A stretch of 12,797 bases of DNA, taken from NCBI GenBank assembly GCA_900553005.1, contig USBU01000017.1:1-12797 (forward strand), in the 5' to 3' direction. This document shows positions 5,894 through 12,751 of the stretch, piece by piece. This DNA is from an uncultured Eubacteriales bacterium. Its GTDB lineage: Bacteria; Bacillota; Clostridia; Christensenellales; Pumilibacteraceae. A program made the position numbers and the translations under genes. The stretch's first letter is position 1. The number at the start of each line of letters is the position of its first letter. The notes beneath the pieces were generated by a model, which saw only the letters and a program-made list of their open reading frames with translations, made no database searches and had not been told where the DNA came from.

Positions 5894-7411
5894 ATGGCTT
5901 TCGAACCCGTTTTTGAAGTAGTAAAATTAAACTCTAAGAGGAGATTGGCTAAGACTCAGGCTGTAGTGGAAGCGCGGCTGCTGCCTCAGCCGAACACGGT
6001 TATTGCGCGCGTGCTTTCTATTACCGCAGACAGCGTGATAAGCGCGTCCGAGGTTTTCACCGGGGAGGCGCGCTACAACGGACGGGTGAATTTTAAGGTC
6101 TTGTTCGTAGACGTGGACGGCCGCAATCACAGCATGGATTACAACGCCGACTTTTCGGATAAGATCGAGGACGGCGCAATCACCTCCGAAATCTCTCCGT
6201 ACATTTCCGCCGCTGTTCTCGATACCGATATCGTAAACGTCTCGGCGGGAGAAATCAAGCTGGCTTCGGTCGTCGAGATCAGGCTGGACGCGGACGTAAG
6301 CGAGGAGCTGAAATATCTTTCCTCGGGCGGCGAGGGGCTTTATACCCACGACGACAGAGTAGAGTACTCGCATCTTACGGCGCGCGGAAGCGGAGTCTCG
6401 ACGATGAACGCGTCGCTGAACGACGTTAAAATCGTCAGCATTCTTCTTGCGGAGCACAAGGCTGTGGTGACCTCGCGTTCGGCCGGCGTTGATATCGTGC
6501 GCGTGGAAGGAAATATCATAAGCGACGTCTGCGGAGAAACCGAGGACGGACTGCTTGCCAGTTACCGTGTGGAAACTCCTTTTTCGGAGGAGTTCGGAGC
6601 GGGCGACGCGCGGCCTTCCGATCTTGTTATCGCCTGCGCTTCGGTCAGCGGTTCGGCAAAGCTCGAGTCCGACGGAGAAACAAGCGCAGTAAGCCTTGAG
6701 TACTCGCTTAAGGTCGATTACAGCGTTTATTCCGACGCCGGCGTGGACGTTATCGTGGACGCGTTCAGCGTTTCCAATGAGCTGCTTTCCACTTCCGAAA
6801 GCGTCAATATCTGTAAAAACAAGCTTAACGTCACCGTCACGGACCGAGTCGAGGGCAACGTTACGCTGGAAGTAAATATGCCTATTGTGGACAATATCCT
6901 GGCGGCTACCGCTTTAAGGCTGTCTGTTACCAATATCGTGGCCGGCGACGGAGAGGCGCTTATCGAGGGAATAGTCAGCGGCAACATTATTTACTATTCG
7001 GCGGAGGCTAATTCCAAAAACTCGGTTGCGGTCGAGCTTCCGTTTTCTCTTAAGCTTCCAGTAGAGGGGCTTTCTGAGGGCGACGACGTTACCGGCAGAG
7101 GCGAGGTGACCGCCGTTACGCTTAAGATACGCCGCGGCAACGAAATAGATATCCGCGCGGACATTGCGGCAGAGCTTGAAGCGTCGGGCATATCTACGAA
7201 ATGCGTAATTACCGAGCTGAACGAGGGCGAGGCGCGCGAGCTTCCTTCATCGGCGATTTCGATACATATCGCAAAGCCGGGCGAAACGCTTTGGGACGTA
7301 GCCAAGGCGCTTGGATCCACGCCGGAGCTAGTCATGCTGCAAAACCCTGATCTCAATCTTCCGCTTTCCGGCGGAGAACGTATTATGGTATATCGTCACC
7401 TTACAAGATAA
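5894..7411 (+). CDS. sipL: SipL-like spore coat protein (SPOCS/DUF3794 repeats + LysM)
   Basis: A 505-residue protein with repeated SPOCS (DUF3794) beta-rich domains over about residues 15-440 and a C-terminal LysM domain at about 455-500 (HIAKPGETLWDVAKALGSTP, then NPDL and GGERIMVY). This is the architecture of Clostridioides difficile SipL, which binds the coat ATPase SpoIVA and helps coat assembly around the forespore in the mother cell. There is no signal peptide, as expected for a mother-cell cytosolic protein. AGGAGG at 5881-5886 is a strong ribosome binding site 7 nt from the ATG. It stands between veg and ispE, a position held by sspF in Bacillus. The family is firm; SpoIVA binding is inferred from the homologue. 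Confidence 0.88.
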   Translation: MAFEPVFEVVKLNSKRRLAKTQAVVEARLLPQPNTVIARVLSITADSVISASEVFTGEARYNGRVNFKVLFVDVDGRNHSMDYNADFSDKIEDGAITSEISPYISAAVLDTDIVNVSAGEIKLASVVEIRLDADVSEELKYLSSGGEGLYTHDDRVEYSHLTARGSGVSTMNASLNDVKIVSILLAEHKAVVTSRSAGVDIVRVEGNIISDVCGETEDGLLASYRVETPFSEEFGAGDARPSDLVIACASVSGSAKLESDGETSAVSLEYSLKVDYSVYSDAGVDVIVDAFSVSNELLSTSESVNICKNKLNVTVTDRVEGNVTLEVNMPIVDNILAATALRLSVTNIVAGDGEALIEGIVSGNIIYYSAEANSKNSVAVELPFSLKLPVEGLSEGDDVTGRGEVTAVTLKIRRGNEIDIRADIAAELEASGISTKCVITELNEGEARELPSSAISIHIAKPGETLWDVAKALGSTPELVMLQNPDLNLPLSGGERIMVYRHLTR

Positions 7412-7422
7412 CGCCTCCGCGT

Positions 7423-7451
7423 TTGACATATAACCGATTAGATGTTATAAT
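7423..7451 (+). promoter_or_regulatory. ispE promoter, consensus, predicted leaderless start
   Basis: TTGACA (7423-7428), 17 nt, TATAAT (7446-7451), with TGT giving an extended -10: a full consensus promoter. Only CGGCGT separates it from ATG 7458, placing the predicted start on the A of the start codon. A 7-bp inverted repeat, CCGATTA (7434-7440) and TAATCGG (7448-7454), overlaps the spacer and -10 and might be an operator. Confidence 0.85.
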
Positions 7452-7457
7452 CGGCGT

Positions 7458-8309
7458 ATGGATTCGGTAAGCGTTAAGGTACATGCCAAAATAAATCTGT
7501 CGCTGAACGTATGCGGTAAAACGGATAATTATCACGTGCTGGATACGGTTATGACGTCGGTGGATATCGCCGACGTTGTTTCCGTGCGTAAAAGTCGGGA
7601 TTCTTCTTTCAGAGTGTCGTTTGACGTCGAAGGTCCGGAGTTTTCCAACGCGTTTAAAGCGGCGCGGCTTATGTCGGTGCGGTTCGGATGCGGCGGCGCC
7701 GATATTTGCGTCCGGCGCGGCATTCCTGCGGGCGGAGGTTTGGGCGGCTCAAGCGCCGACGCGGCAGGAGTCATGCGCGCGCTGAATCTTTTGTACGGAT
7801 TGGGCATTGACGACGACAGCCTTGCTGAGGCTGCGGCCGAAATAGGCAGCGACGTGCCGTATATGCTTACCGGAGGATATGCAAGGCTTATCGGGACGGG
7901 CGGCGTATTTGAAAGCTTTGACGGACCGGACGGACAAATAATCATTGCGGGAAGCGGTACGGTCAGCACAAAGGAATGCTTTGAGACGTTTGACAGGTTT
8001 GATTTTGGCGGAATAGCTGCGGACAACGGCGCGCTTGTGGAGCGGCTTGTAGGCGGCGGACTTTTATCGGCGGGCAGGTTTACGGGCAACGCCTTGTTCG
8101 GTGCGGCTTCTTTACTTAATCCGTCCGTGGCGGAAATTTACGGAATCATGCGCGCGCACGGGCTTGACGCCTGCATGACGGGCAGCGGAGCGTGCGTTTT
8201 CGGTATAGGCGATGATAAAGAGCTGCGCGCGGCGGAAACTGTGTTAAACGAACACGGATACAGGTCGGACATAATAAATATTGTAAAAAAAGGCTGCGAG
8301 ATTGTATAA
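7458..8309 (+). CDS. ispE: 4-diphosphocytidyl-2-C-methyl-D-erythritol kinase
   Basis: A 283-residue GHMP kinase of the MEP isoprenoid pathway, which phosphorylates the 2-hydroxyl of CDP-methylerythritol with ATP in the cytosol. Motif 1 is AKINLSL (10-16) with catalytic K11. The ATP loop is PAGGGLGGSSADAAG (90-104), catalytic D132 lies in GSDVPYMLTGG, and motif 3 is MTGSGACVFG (240-249). Length matches the family. One oddity: the usual RPDGYHE segment near residue 22 reads KTDNYHV, shorter and without the glycine. The start has no ribosome binding site but follows a consensus promoter by 6 nt, so the mRNA is predicted to be leaderless. It lies in the conserved veg-X-ispE neighbourhood and is followed by a terminator hairpin. 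Confidence 0.95.
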   Translation: MDSVSVKVHAKINLSLNVCGKTDNYHVLDTVMTSVDIADVVSVRKSRDSSFRVSFDVEGPEFSNAFKAARLMSVRFGCGGADICVRRGIPAGGGLGGSSADAAGVMRALNLLYGLGIDDDSLAEAAAEIGSDVPYMLTGGYARLIGTGGVFESFDGPDGQIIIAGSGTVSTKECFETFDRFDFGGIAADNGALVERLVGGGLLSAGRFTGNALFGAASLLNPSVAEIYGIMRAHGLDACMTGSGACVFGIGDDKELRAAETVLNEHGYRSDIINIVKKGCEIV

Positions 8310-8328
8310 ATAACGTATATCGGTACAT

Positions 8329-8368
8329 AATTTCCCTGTCGGCGATATGCCGGCGGGGAGATTTTTTT
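8329..8368 (+). terminator. ispE terminator that overlaps the spoIIR ribosome binding site
   Basis: CCCTGTCGGC (8334-8343) and GCCGGCGGGG (8349-8358) form a 10-bp stem with loop GATAT, extendable to 15 bp (8329-8343 with 8349-8363), followed by a run of seven T residues (8362-8368). The 3' arm contains GGGGAG (8355-8360), the only Shine-Dalgarno for spoIIR. The element can therefore stop ispE transcripts and also hide the spoIIR ribosome binding site in any read-through RNA. Confidence 0.8.
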
Positions 8369-8908
8369 ATGAAAAGAATATTATGTATATTGTTGACTTT
8401 TTGTATTTTTATGATATTTTGCGGATGCTTCGCGCATAATAACGACAGCGCCGAATACAGTCTGATACGGATACATATTCGCGCTGACAGTAACGACGCG
8501 GACGATCAGGCCGTTAAAATGCTGGTAAAGGAGTCCGTAACCGAATATCTTACGCGTGAGCTTGACGGAGTGGATTCCTTTGAGGAAGCGTATTCTATGC
8601 TTGACGAGCGGCTGTCTGTAATAGAATCCGCCGCCGAAAAAGTATTGGAGGAAAACGGTTTTTATTACGGGGCTGAGGCTAAGCTGAACAACGAGTATTT
8701 TCCCACCCGCGCTTATGAGGACGTCGTTGTGGAGTCCGGTTATTATGACGCGCTTATAATTAACCTCGGCAGCGGCAAGGGCGATAACTGGTGGTGCGTC
8801 GTTTACCCGCCGCTTTGTTATGTCAAGGCGGACGCGGCGGACGGATTTAAGTATAAATCCAAAATTAAAGAGCTGTGGGATAAGTATATCCGAGGCGAAA
8901 AAAACTGA
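8369..8908 (+). CDS. spoIIR: Stage II sporulation protein R
   Basis: A 179-residue SpoIIR, the forespore signal that crosses into the intermembrane space and triggers SpoIIGA to process pro-sigma-E in the mother cell. Hallmarks are IRIHIRADSNDADDQAVK (33-50), EYFPTRAYEDV (109-119) and GSGKGDNWWCVVYPPLC (134-150). Residues 3-20 are a hydrophobic export signal with Cys at 18 and 20, but no strict lipobox. GGGGAG at 8355-8360 lies 8 nt from the ATG and inside the terminator stem just upstream. The family is normally transcribed by sigma-F; GTATA at 8304 with GGTACATAAT at 8322 is a poor candidate because the spacing is 13 rather than about 15. sleB follows after 24 nt. Confidence 0.95.
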   Translation: MKRILCILLTFCIFMIFCGCFAHNNDSAEYSLIRIHIRADSNDADDQAVKMLVKESVTEYLTRELDGVDSFEEAYSMLDERLSVIESAAEKVLEENGFYYGAEAKLNNEYFPTRAYEDVVVESGYYDALIINLGSGKGDNWWCVVYPPLCYVKADAADGFKYKSKIKELWDKYIRGEKN

Positions 8909-8932
8909 AACCAAAGGAGATGTAAAAATAAA

Positions 8933-9640
8933 ATGCTTGAAAAAGAAAACAGGAGAATCTGGACTCGTATCGTTCTTGTGCTGCTCAGCATCGCGTTGCT
9001 GTTAGGAGCATTGCATTTTATGGCGGGCGGAGGCGACGCCGAAGCAAAAAATATTGTCAAGGGCGATACTACGGCCAATATTAAGCTGGTGCAGCAAAGA
9101 TTATATAATCTGGGCTACTATACCTATACGATAGACGGTATCTGGGGCAGCCGCACGCGCACCGCAGTCAAAAAATTCCAAAGCGATTACGGACTTGTTG
9201 CGGACGGAATCGTGGGAGCCAAGACGGAGAAAGCGCTGGGTATCACGCTTTCCGGCGGCGGAGGCAGCGTTTCAAGCTCGCTTTCGTCCAGCGAACTTAA
9301 TCTTTTGGCCAGGTGCGTTTATTCGGAGGCAAGGGGAGAGCCGTACACCGGTCAGGTGGCCGTAGCCGCGGTCGTACTGAACCGCGTTCGTTCATCGTCG
9401 TTTCCCAATACGATAGCGGGCGTAATTTATCAGCCGGGCGCGTTTACGGCGGTAAGCGACGGGCAAATTAATCTTACGCCCAACGAGTCGGCTTATAAGG
9501 CCGCAAGGGACGCGCTTAACGGCTGGGATCCTACCAACGGCTGTCTGTACTATTACAATCCGGCAACCGCGACAAGCAAATGGATATGGTCGCTTAAGGT
9601 AGAACTGAAAATAGGCAAGCATTCGTTTGCACGCGCTTAA
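8933..9640 (+). CDS. sleB: Spore cortex-lytic enzyme SleB
   Basis: A 235-residue SleB, a lytic transglycosylase that cuts muramic-delta-lactam-containing cortex peptidoglycan during germination. Residues 12-29 are a hydrophobic signal or anchor. A PG_binding_1 domain covers about 47-103 (VQQRLYNLGYY, DGIWGSRTRTAVKKFQ), a Gly/Ser linker 107-120, and the Hydrolase_2 catalytic domain 121-235. The likely catalytic glutamate is E132 in SEARGE, followed by AVAAVVLNRV and YQPGAFTAV. AAAGGAG at 8913-8919 is the best ribosome binding site, with a long 13-nt spacing. ypeB starts 20 nt downstream, the classic sleB-ypeB pair; expression in the forespore under sigma-G is expected from the family. Confidence 0.96.
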   Translation: MLEKENRRIWTRIVLVLLSIALLLGALHFMAGGGDAEAKNIVKGDTTANIKLVQQRLYNLGYYTYTIDGIWGSRTRTAVKKFQSDYGLVADGIVGAKTEKALGITLSGGGGSVSSSLSSSELNLLARCVYSEARGEPYTGQVAVAAVVLNRVRSSSFPNTIAGVIYQPGAFTAVSDGQINLTPNESAYKAARDALNGWDPTNGCLYYYNPATATSKWIWSLKVELKIGKHSFARA

Positions 9641-9660
9641 ATGGTGGGGGGAGGCAGTAT

Positions 9661-10992
9661 ATGAGAACAACCGAAAAAAAGAAAAATTATCCTTATTTGC
9701 TTATAGCGGCCGTAGCCGCGCTGGCCGTTTTATGCGTCGTGCTTATAGCGGGCGTTTCGGTAATCAATGCGGAAAGCGTTAAGCGTAAAAATACGCTGGA
9801 AAGCGTTTATTCCCGCGCGCTTTACGATATGTGCGACAGCGTTAACAATCTGGAGGTAAATCTGTCCAAGCTTATGATAGCGGACAGTAAGGCGGAAAGC
9901 GTGCCCATCATCAATGAGACGATCGCTCAGGCGGAGCTTGCCGAGTCGTCGCTGTGCCAACTTCCGTTGGACATAAACAACGTCCGCAAAACCAGTAAAT
10001 TTTTCAATCAGGTGGGAGACTGGTGCCAGTCGTATTCGGGCGCTATAATGAAGCAGGCAGATACGTCCGCGTATGTGGATCAGGCCGAGACGCTTTATAT
10101 CGCCGCCAGAAACATCAATGAAAATCTTAAGGAGCTTGCCTCGGCGGCGGACGGCAAAAAAATTACCGAGAGCATCGGTGAAAAGCGTCTTCTGTCCCTT
10201 GATTTTGAATTTTCCTTCGAGGATATGGAAAACAACAGCATCGATTATCCCGAGCTGATATACGACGGACCATTCTCCGACGCGAAAAAATACGCTTACC
10301 ACGCTATCGACGGGTTGGAAAGTATCAGCGCCGAACAGGCTGTAGAGCGTGCGGTTTCGACAGTCGGCCTGGAAAACGCCGTGCTGCTCGGCGAAACCGA
10401 CGGAAAAACCGCGGTATATGAGATAGACGGCGTTACGGACGGATTGCAAACGCATGTTTCCGTTTCAAAAAAAGGCGGTATGATTATAGGTTATAACCGC
10501 AACAGAAGCATAGGCGGCGTAAATCTTACTCAGGAGGAAGCAAGCAGACTGGCTGTGGAAAAGGTAACAAAGCTGGGCTATGAGAATTTACAGGCCGTAT
10601 GGTATAACAGCGAAAACGGCGTAGGCTTTGTCAATCTCGCTCCGGTGGAAAACGGCGTGACGTATTATACCGACCTTGTAAAAGTCAAGATTGCTCTTGA
10701 CAACGGGGATATGCTCGGCGCGGAGGCGACCGGCTATTGCTCCGGTCACCACGATCGCGTTTTGAAACCGACTATTTCGGAAAAGACGGCGCGCGCGCTT
10801 GTAAGCCCCAGAATTTCAGTCGAAAAGGTTTCTCTCGCGGTGATACCCGACGGAGACAGCGAGCGCTTCTGCTACGAGGTTTACGGCAGCTATAAGGGAC
10901 TGGATTATTTTATTTATCTCGACGCTCATACCGGCGCTCAGGCGGATGTGCTGCGCGTGATAGATTCAAACCAGGGCAGTATGATAATGTAA
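9661..10992 (+). CDS. ypeB: Germination protein YpeB
   Basis: A 443-residue YpeB, which is needed for stable incorporation of SleB into spores and holds it inactive until germination. A membrane anchor spans about residues 11-35. The N-terminal helical part contains the family segments NQVGDW (116-121) and YPELIYDGPFSD (196-207), and the C-terminal half carries three PepSY-type repeats (roughly 223-290, 297-365 and 375-443). GGGGGGAGG at 9646-9654 is a strong ribosome binding site 6 nt from the ATG. It lies directly after sleB and is closed by a strong terminator, so spoIIR-sleB-ypeB probably forms one transcription unit with possible internal promoters. Confidence 0.95.
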   Translation: MRTTEKKKNYPYLLIAAVAALAVLCVVLIAGVSVINAESVKRKNTLESVYSRALYDMCDSVNNLEVNLSKLMIADSKAESVPIINETIAQAELAESSLCQLPLDINNVRKTSKFFNQVGDWCQSYSGAIMKQADTSAYVDQAETLYIAARNINENLKELASAADGKKITESIGEKRLLSLDFEFSFEDMENNSIDYPELIYDGPFSDAKKYAYHAIDGLESISAEQAVERAVSTVGLENAVLLGETDGKTAVYEIDGVTDGLQTHVSVSKKGGMIIGYNRNRSIGGVNLTQEEASRLAVEKVTKLGYENLQAVWYNSENGVGFVNLAPVENGVTYYTDLVKVKIALDNGDMLGAEATGYCSGHHDRVLKPTISEKTARALVSPRISVEKVSLAVIPDGDSERFCYEVYGSYKGLDYFIYLDAHTGAQADVLRVIDSNQGSMIM

Positions 10993-11004
10993 TGCGATTA
11001 CAGG

Positions 11005-11039
11005 AAAAGCGGACGTGTTTTCGTCCGCTTTTTTGTTTT
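11005..11039 (+). terminator. Rho-independent terminator after ypeB
   Basis: AAAAGCGGACG (11005-11015) and CGTCCGCTTTT (11022-11032) form a perfect 11-bp stem with loop TGTTTT, followed by further T residues. It lies 12 nt after the ypeB stop codon. Confidence 0.95.
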
Positions 11040-11119
11040 ACCAGCGGAATCGGATCAATAAGCATAAAAAGCGCACGTATGTTTTTAACTGGTAATATAA
11101 CGCCGTTCCGGACAGCGAA

Positions 11120-11144
11120 TTTTAAGTCATAAGTTCGCTTAAAA
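11120..11144. repeat. Inverted repeat upstream of the redox operon promoter
   Basis: TTTTAAG (11120-11126) and CTTAAAA (11138-11144) are perfect inverted arms. The palindrome CTTATAAG (11153-11160) follows and overlaps the -35 of the next promoter. AAGTCA and TGACTT at 11124 and 11150 are a wider inverted pair. Together they look like a possible operator for a redox- or metal-responsive regulator, but none matches a box I can name. Confidence 0.45.
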
Positions 11145-11148
11145 TATA

Positions 11149-11177
11149 TTGACTTATAAGCTTTTTGGCTGTATAAT
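11149..11177 (+). promoter_or_regulatory. Sigma-A promoter of the redox operon
   Basis: TTGACT (11149-11154) and TATAAT (11172-11177) with 17-nt spacing. The predicted start is near 11184, so the leader is only about 14 nt and consists almost entirely of the ribosome binding site region. Confidence 0.85.
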
Positions 11178-11197
11178 TTAACGGAGGATTTAAAGAA

Positions 11198-12064
11198 ATG
11201 TACGATGTTCTGATAGTGGGCGGAGGGCCTGCGGGACTTACCGCCGCGATATATTTGTCGCGCGCCGGTCGCAAGACCGCGGTTATCGACCCGATCCCGG
11301 CAGGCGGGCAGGCAGGCATAATCAACGAAATCGCTAATTATCCCGGTTTTGTCAGTATTTCGGGATATGAGCTTATTGATAATATGATAAAGCAGGCAAA
11401 AGAGTTCGGGACGGAATTTATCCGGCGCGAAGCTGTCGAGATAAACGTTTCCGCCATGTCGGTTGCTTTGTCGGACGGAAGCAGGCTTGAAGCGCGCGCG
11501 ATCGTTTATGCGGCGGGCTGCAAAGCCAAAAGCCTTGGTCTGAGCGGAGAAAAGGAACTTGCCGGCAGCGGCGTAAGCTATTGCGCAACCTGCGACGGGG
11601 GCTTTTATAAGGGCCGCGCGGTCGCAGTAGCGGGTTATGGCAAAAAGGCTGAGGAAGCGTGCGAGTATCTTAAAAACATAGCGTCAAAGGTTTATTTGAT
11701 AAACCGCGGCGGACGTTCGGTCGAAGGCACTGAAAAAATCGACGGCTCGGTTACAAAGTTGGTCGGTCGTCCGCTTACCGCCGTCGAGGTCGCTCTCGAC
11801 AGCGGAAATGTCGTTTCGTTGGAGACGTCTTGTTTGTTTGTGGAGGCCGGGTACGTGCCGGTAACGCACCTGCTTGCCGGAAAGGTGCGTATGGACGATC
11901 GCGGTTATATCTATACTGACGAAAATATGATGACCGACGTAAACGGCATATTTGCCGCGGGCGACGTCCGCGTCAAGAATCTGAGGCAGATAGTTACTGC
12001 GGCGGCTGACGGCGCCATAGCCGCTCAGGCCGCAGGCGCGTATTTAAGCGGAAAAAGGGAGTAA
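11198..12064 (+). CDS. Thioredoxin reductase-like flavoprotein with atypical NADPH site
   Basis: A 288-residue FAD enzyme of the low-molecular-weight thioredoxin reductase family. FAD sites are GGGPAGLTAAIYLSRAG (8-24) and GIFAAGD (250-256). The redox-active pair is C129/C132 in CATCDGG. The second nucleotide domain keeps a GxGxxA turn (G146 to A151), but the HRRxxxR motif that binds the NADPH 2'-phosphate reads NRGGRSVEG (169-177), so the key basic residues are mostly lost. Some clostridial relatives without this motif take electrons from ferredoxin (FFTR type), so the donor here may be ferredoxin or NADH; this is inference. At 288 residues it is shorter than typical TrxB (about 310). GGAGG at 11183-11187 precedes the ATG. 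First gene of a three-gene operon. Confidence 0.87.
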   Translation: MYDVLIVGGGPAGLTAAIYLSRAGRKTAVIDPIPAGGQAGIINEIANYPGFVSISGYELIDNMIKQAKEFGTEFIRREAVEINVSAMSVALSDGSRLEARAIVYAAGCKAKSLGLSGEKELAGSGVSYCATCDGGFYKGRAVAVAGYGKKAEEACEYLKNIASKVYLINRGGRSVEGTEKIDGSVTKLVGRPLTAVEVALDSGNVVSLETSCLFVEAGYVPVTHLLAGKVRMDDRGYIYTDENMMTDVNGIFAAGDVRVKNLRQIVTAAADGAIAAQAAGAYLSGKRE

Positions 12065-12070
12065 GCAGTT

Positions 12071-12262
12071 ATGCCGTTTTTGGAATTTAAATGTAAAAAA
12101 TGCGGTCATGAGTTCGAGGAGCTGACAAAACCGGGACAGTATCCGAAGTGTCCCGAATGCGGCGGAGAAACCGATCAGAAATACAGCGGTAAATGCTGGG
12201 TCAATTCCGTTAAAAAGGGCGGCTGCAGCGGAAACTGCGCTGCCTGCAAGGGTTGTAAATAA
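12071..12262 (+). CDS. Small FmdB-type zinc ribbon protein with Cys-rich tail
   Basis: A 63-residue protein whose N-terminus fits the FmdB/CxxC_CxxC_SSSS family: MPFLEFKCKKCGHEFEEL with C8-x2-C11, and C27-x2-C30 in KCPECG, forming one zinc ribbon. Family function is uncertain; members are called putative regulators. The usual Ser-rich segment is replaced by a cysteine-rich tail, C52-x3-C56-x2-C59-x2-C62, which could bind another metal or an iron-sulfur cluster. AGGGAG at 12056-12061 overlaps the end of the flavoprotein gene, and only 6 nt separate the genes, so they are co-translated. Confidence 0.85.
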   Translation: MPFLEFKCKKCGHEFEELTKPGQYPKCPECGGETDQKYSGKCWVNSVKKGGCSGNCAACKGCK

Positions 12263-12274
12263 GGAGAATATTCA

Positions 12275-12751
12275 ATGGAAATCAAGGACGCAATATACGG
12301 CCGGCGCAGCGTGAGAAAATTTCTTTCAAAGCCTGTTCCGCGTGAAAAGCTGGAGTCGGTGCTTAAAGCCGGGACTTACGCGCCTAGCGCAATGAACGAT
12401 CAGCAGCGCCAGTTTATAGCGGTGACCGACCGCGGTGCGCTTGAGAGGCTTAACGAGGCCGTGGAAAGAGCCGCGGACGACGATACGCGTGCTCGTATCA
12501 AGGGCAGAAGCGAAAGCGGAGAATTCAGTTTTTTTTACCGCGCGCCCGCGCTCATTCTCGTATGTGATTCCGGGACGGCGCCCCGTCCGGCTGAGGACTG
12601 CGCCTGCGCGCTGGAGAATATGTTTTTAGCCGCGCTTGACGAGGGACTCGGCAGCTGCTGGATAAATCAGCTGACTGATTTATCCGTCCGGCCCGAAGTG
12701 CGCGAGGTTCTTATCGAACTCGGCATGAGGGAAAACTGCAAGGTGTACGGA
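12275..12751 (+). CDS. Nitroreductase family protein, 3' end missing
   Basis: 159 genuine residues of an FMN-dependent nitroreductase. RRSVRKF (10-16) is the FMN phosphate-binding start, with APSAMNDQQ (36-44), YRAPALI (88-94) and GLGSCWI (124-130). The family reduces nitro compounds, quinones or flavins with NAD(P)H; the substrate cannot be assigned. AAGGAG at 12261-12266 lies 8 nt from the ATG and 12 nt separate it from the zinc ribbon gene. Genomic sequence stops at 12751; the frame continues into adapter and would add LSLIHISEPTRRSYI, which is not real. The last 10-30 residues, where relatives end with a GYP-type segment, are missing. Any record of this gene running to 12797 should be trimmed. 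Confidence 0.92.

Noticed and set aside
8920..8925. An ATG-TAA start-stop pair right after the sleB Shine-Dalgarno
   Set aside because: The ATG directly abuts GGAG, too close for initiation; it is most likely chance, though it explains part of the long 13-nt spacing.
9730..10455. A 241-residue minus-strand frame inside ypeB
   Set aside because: It is a shadow of ypeB; the + strand protein has clear YpeB features and a strong ribosome binding site.
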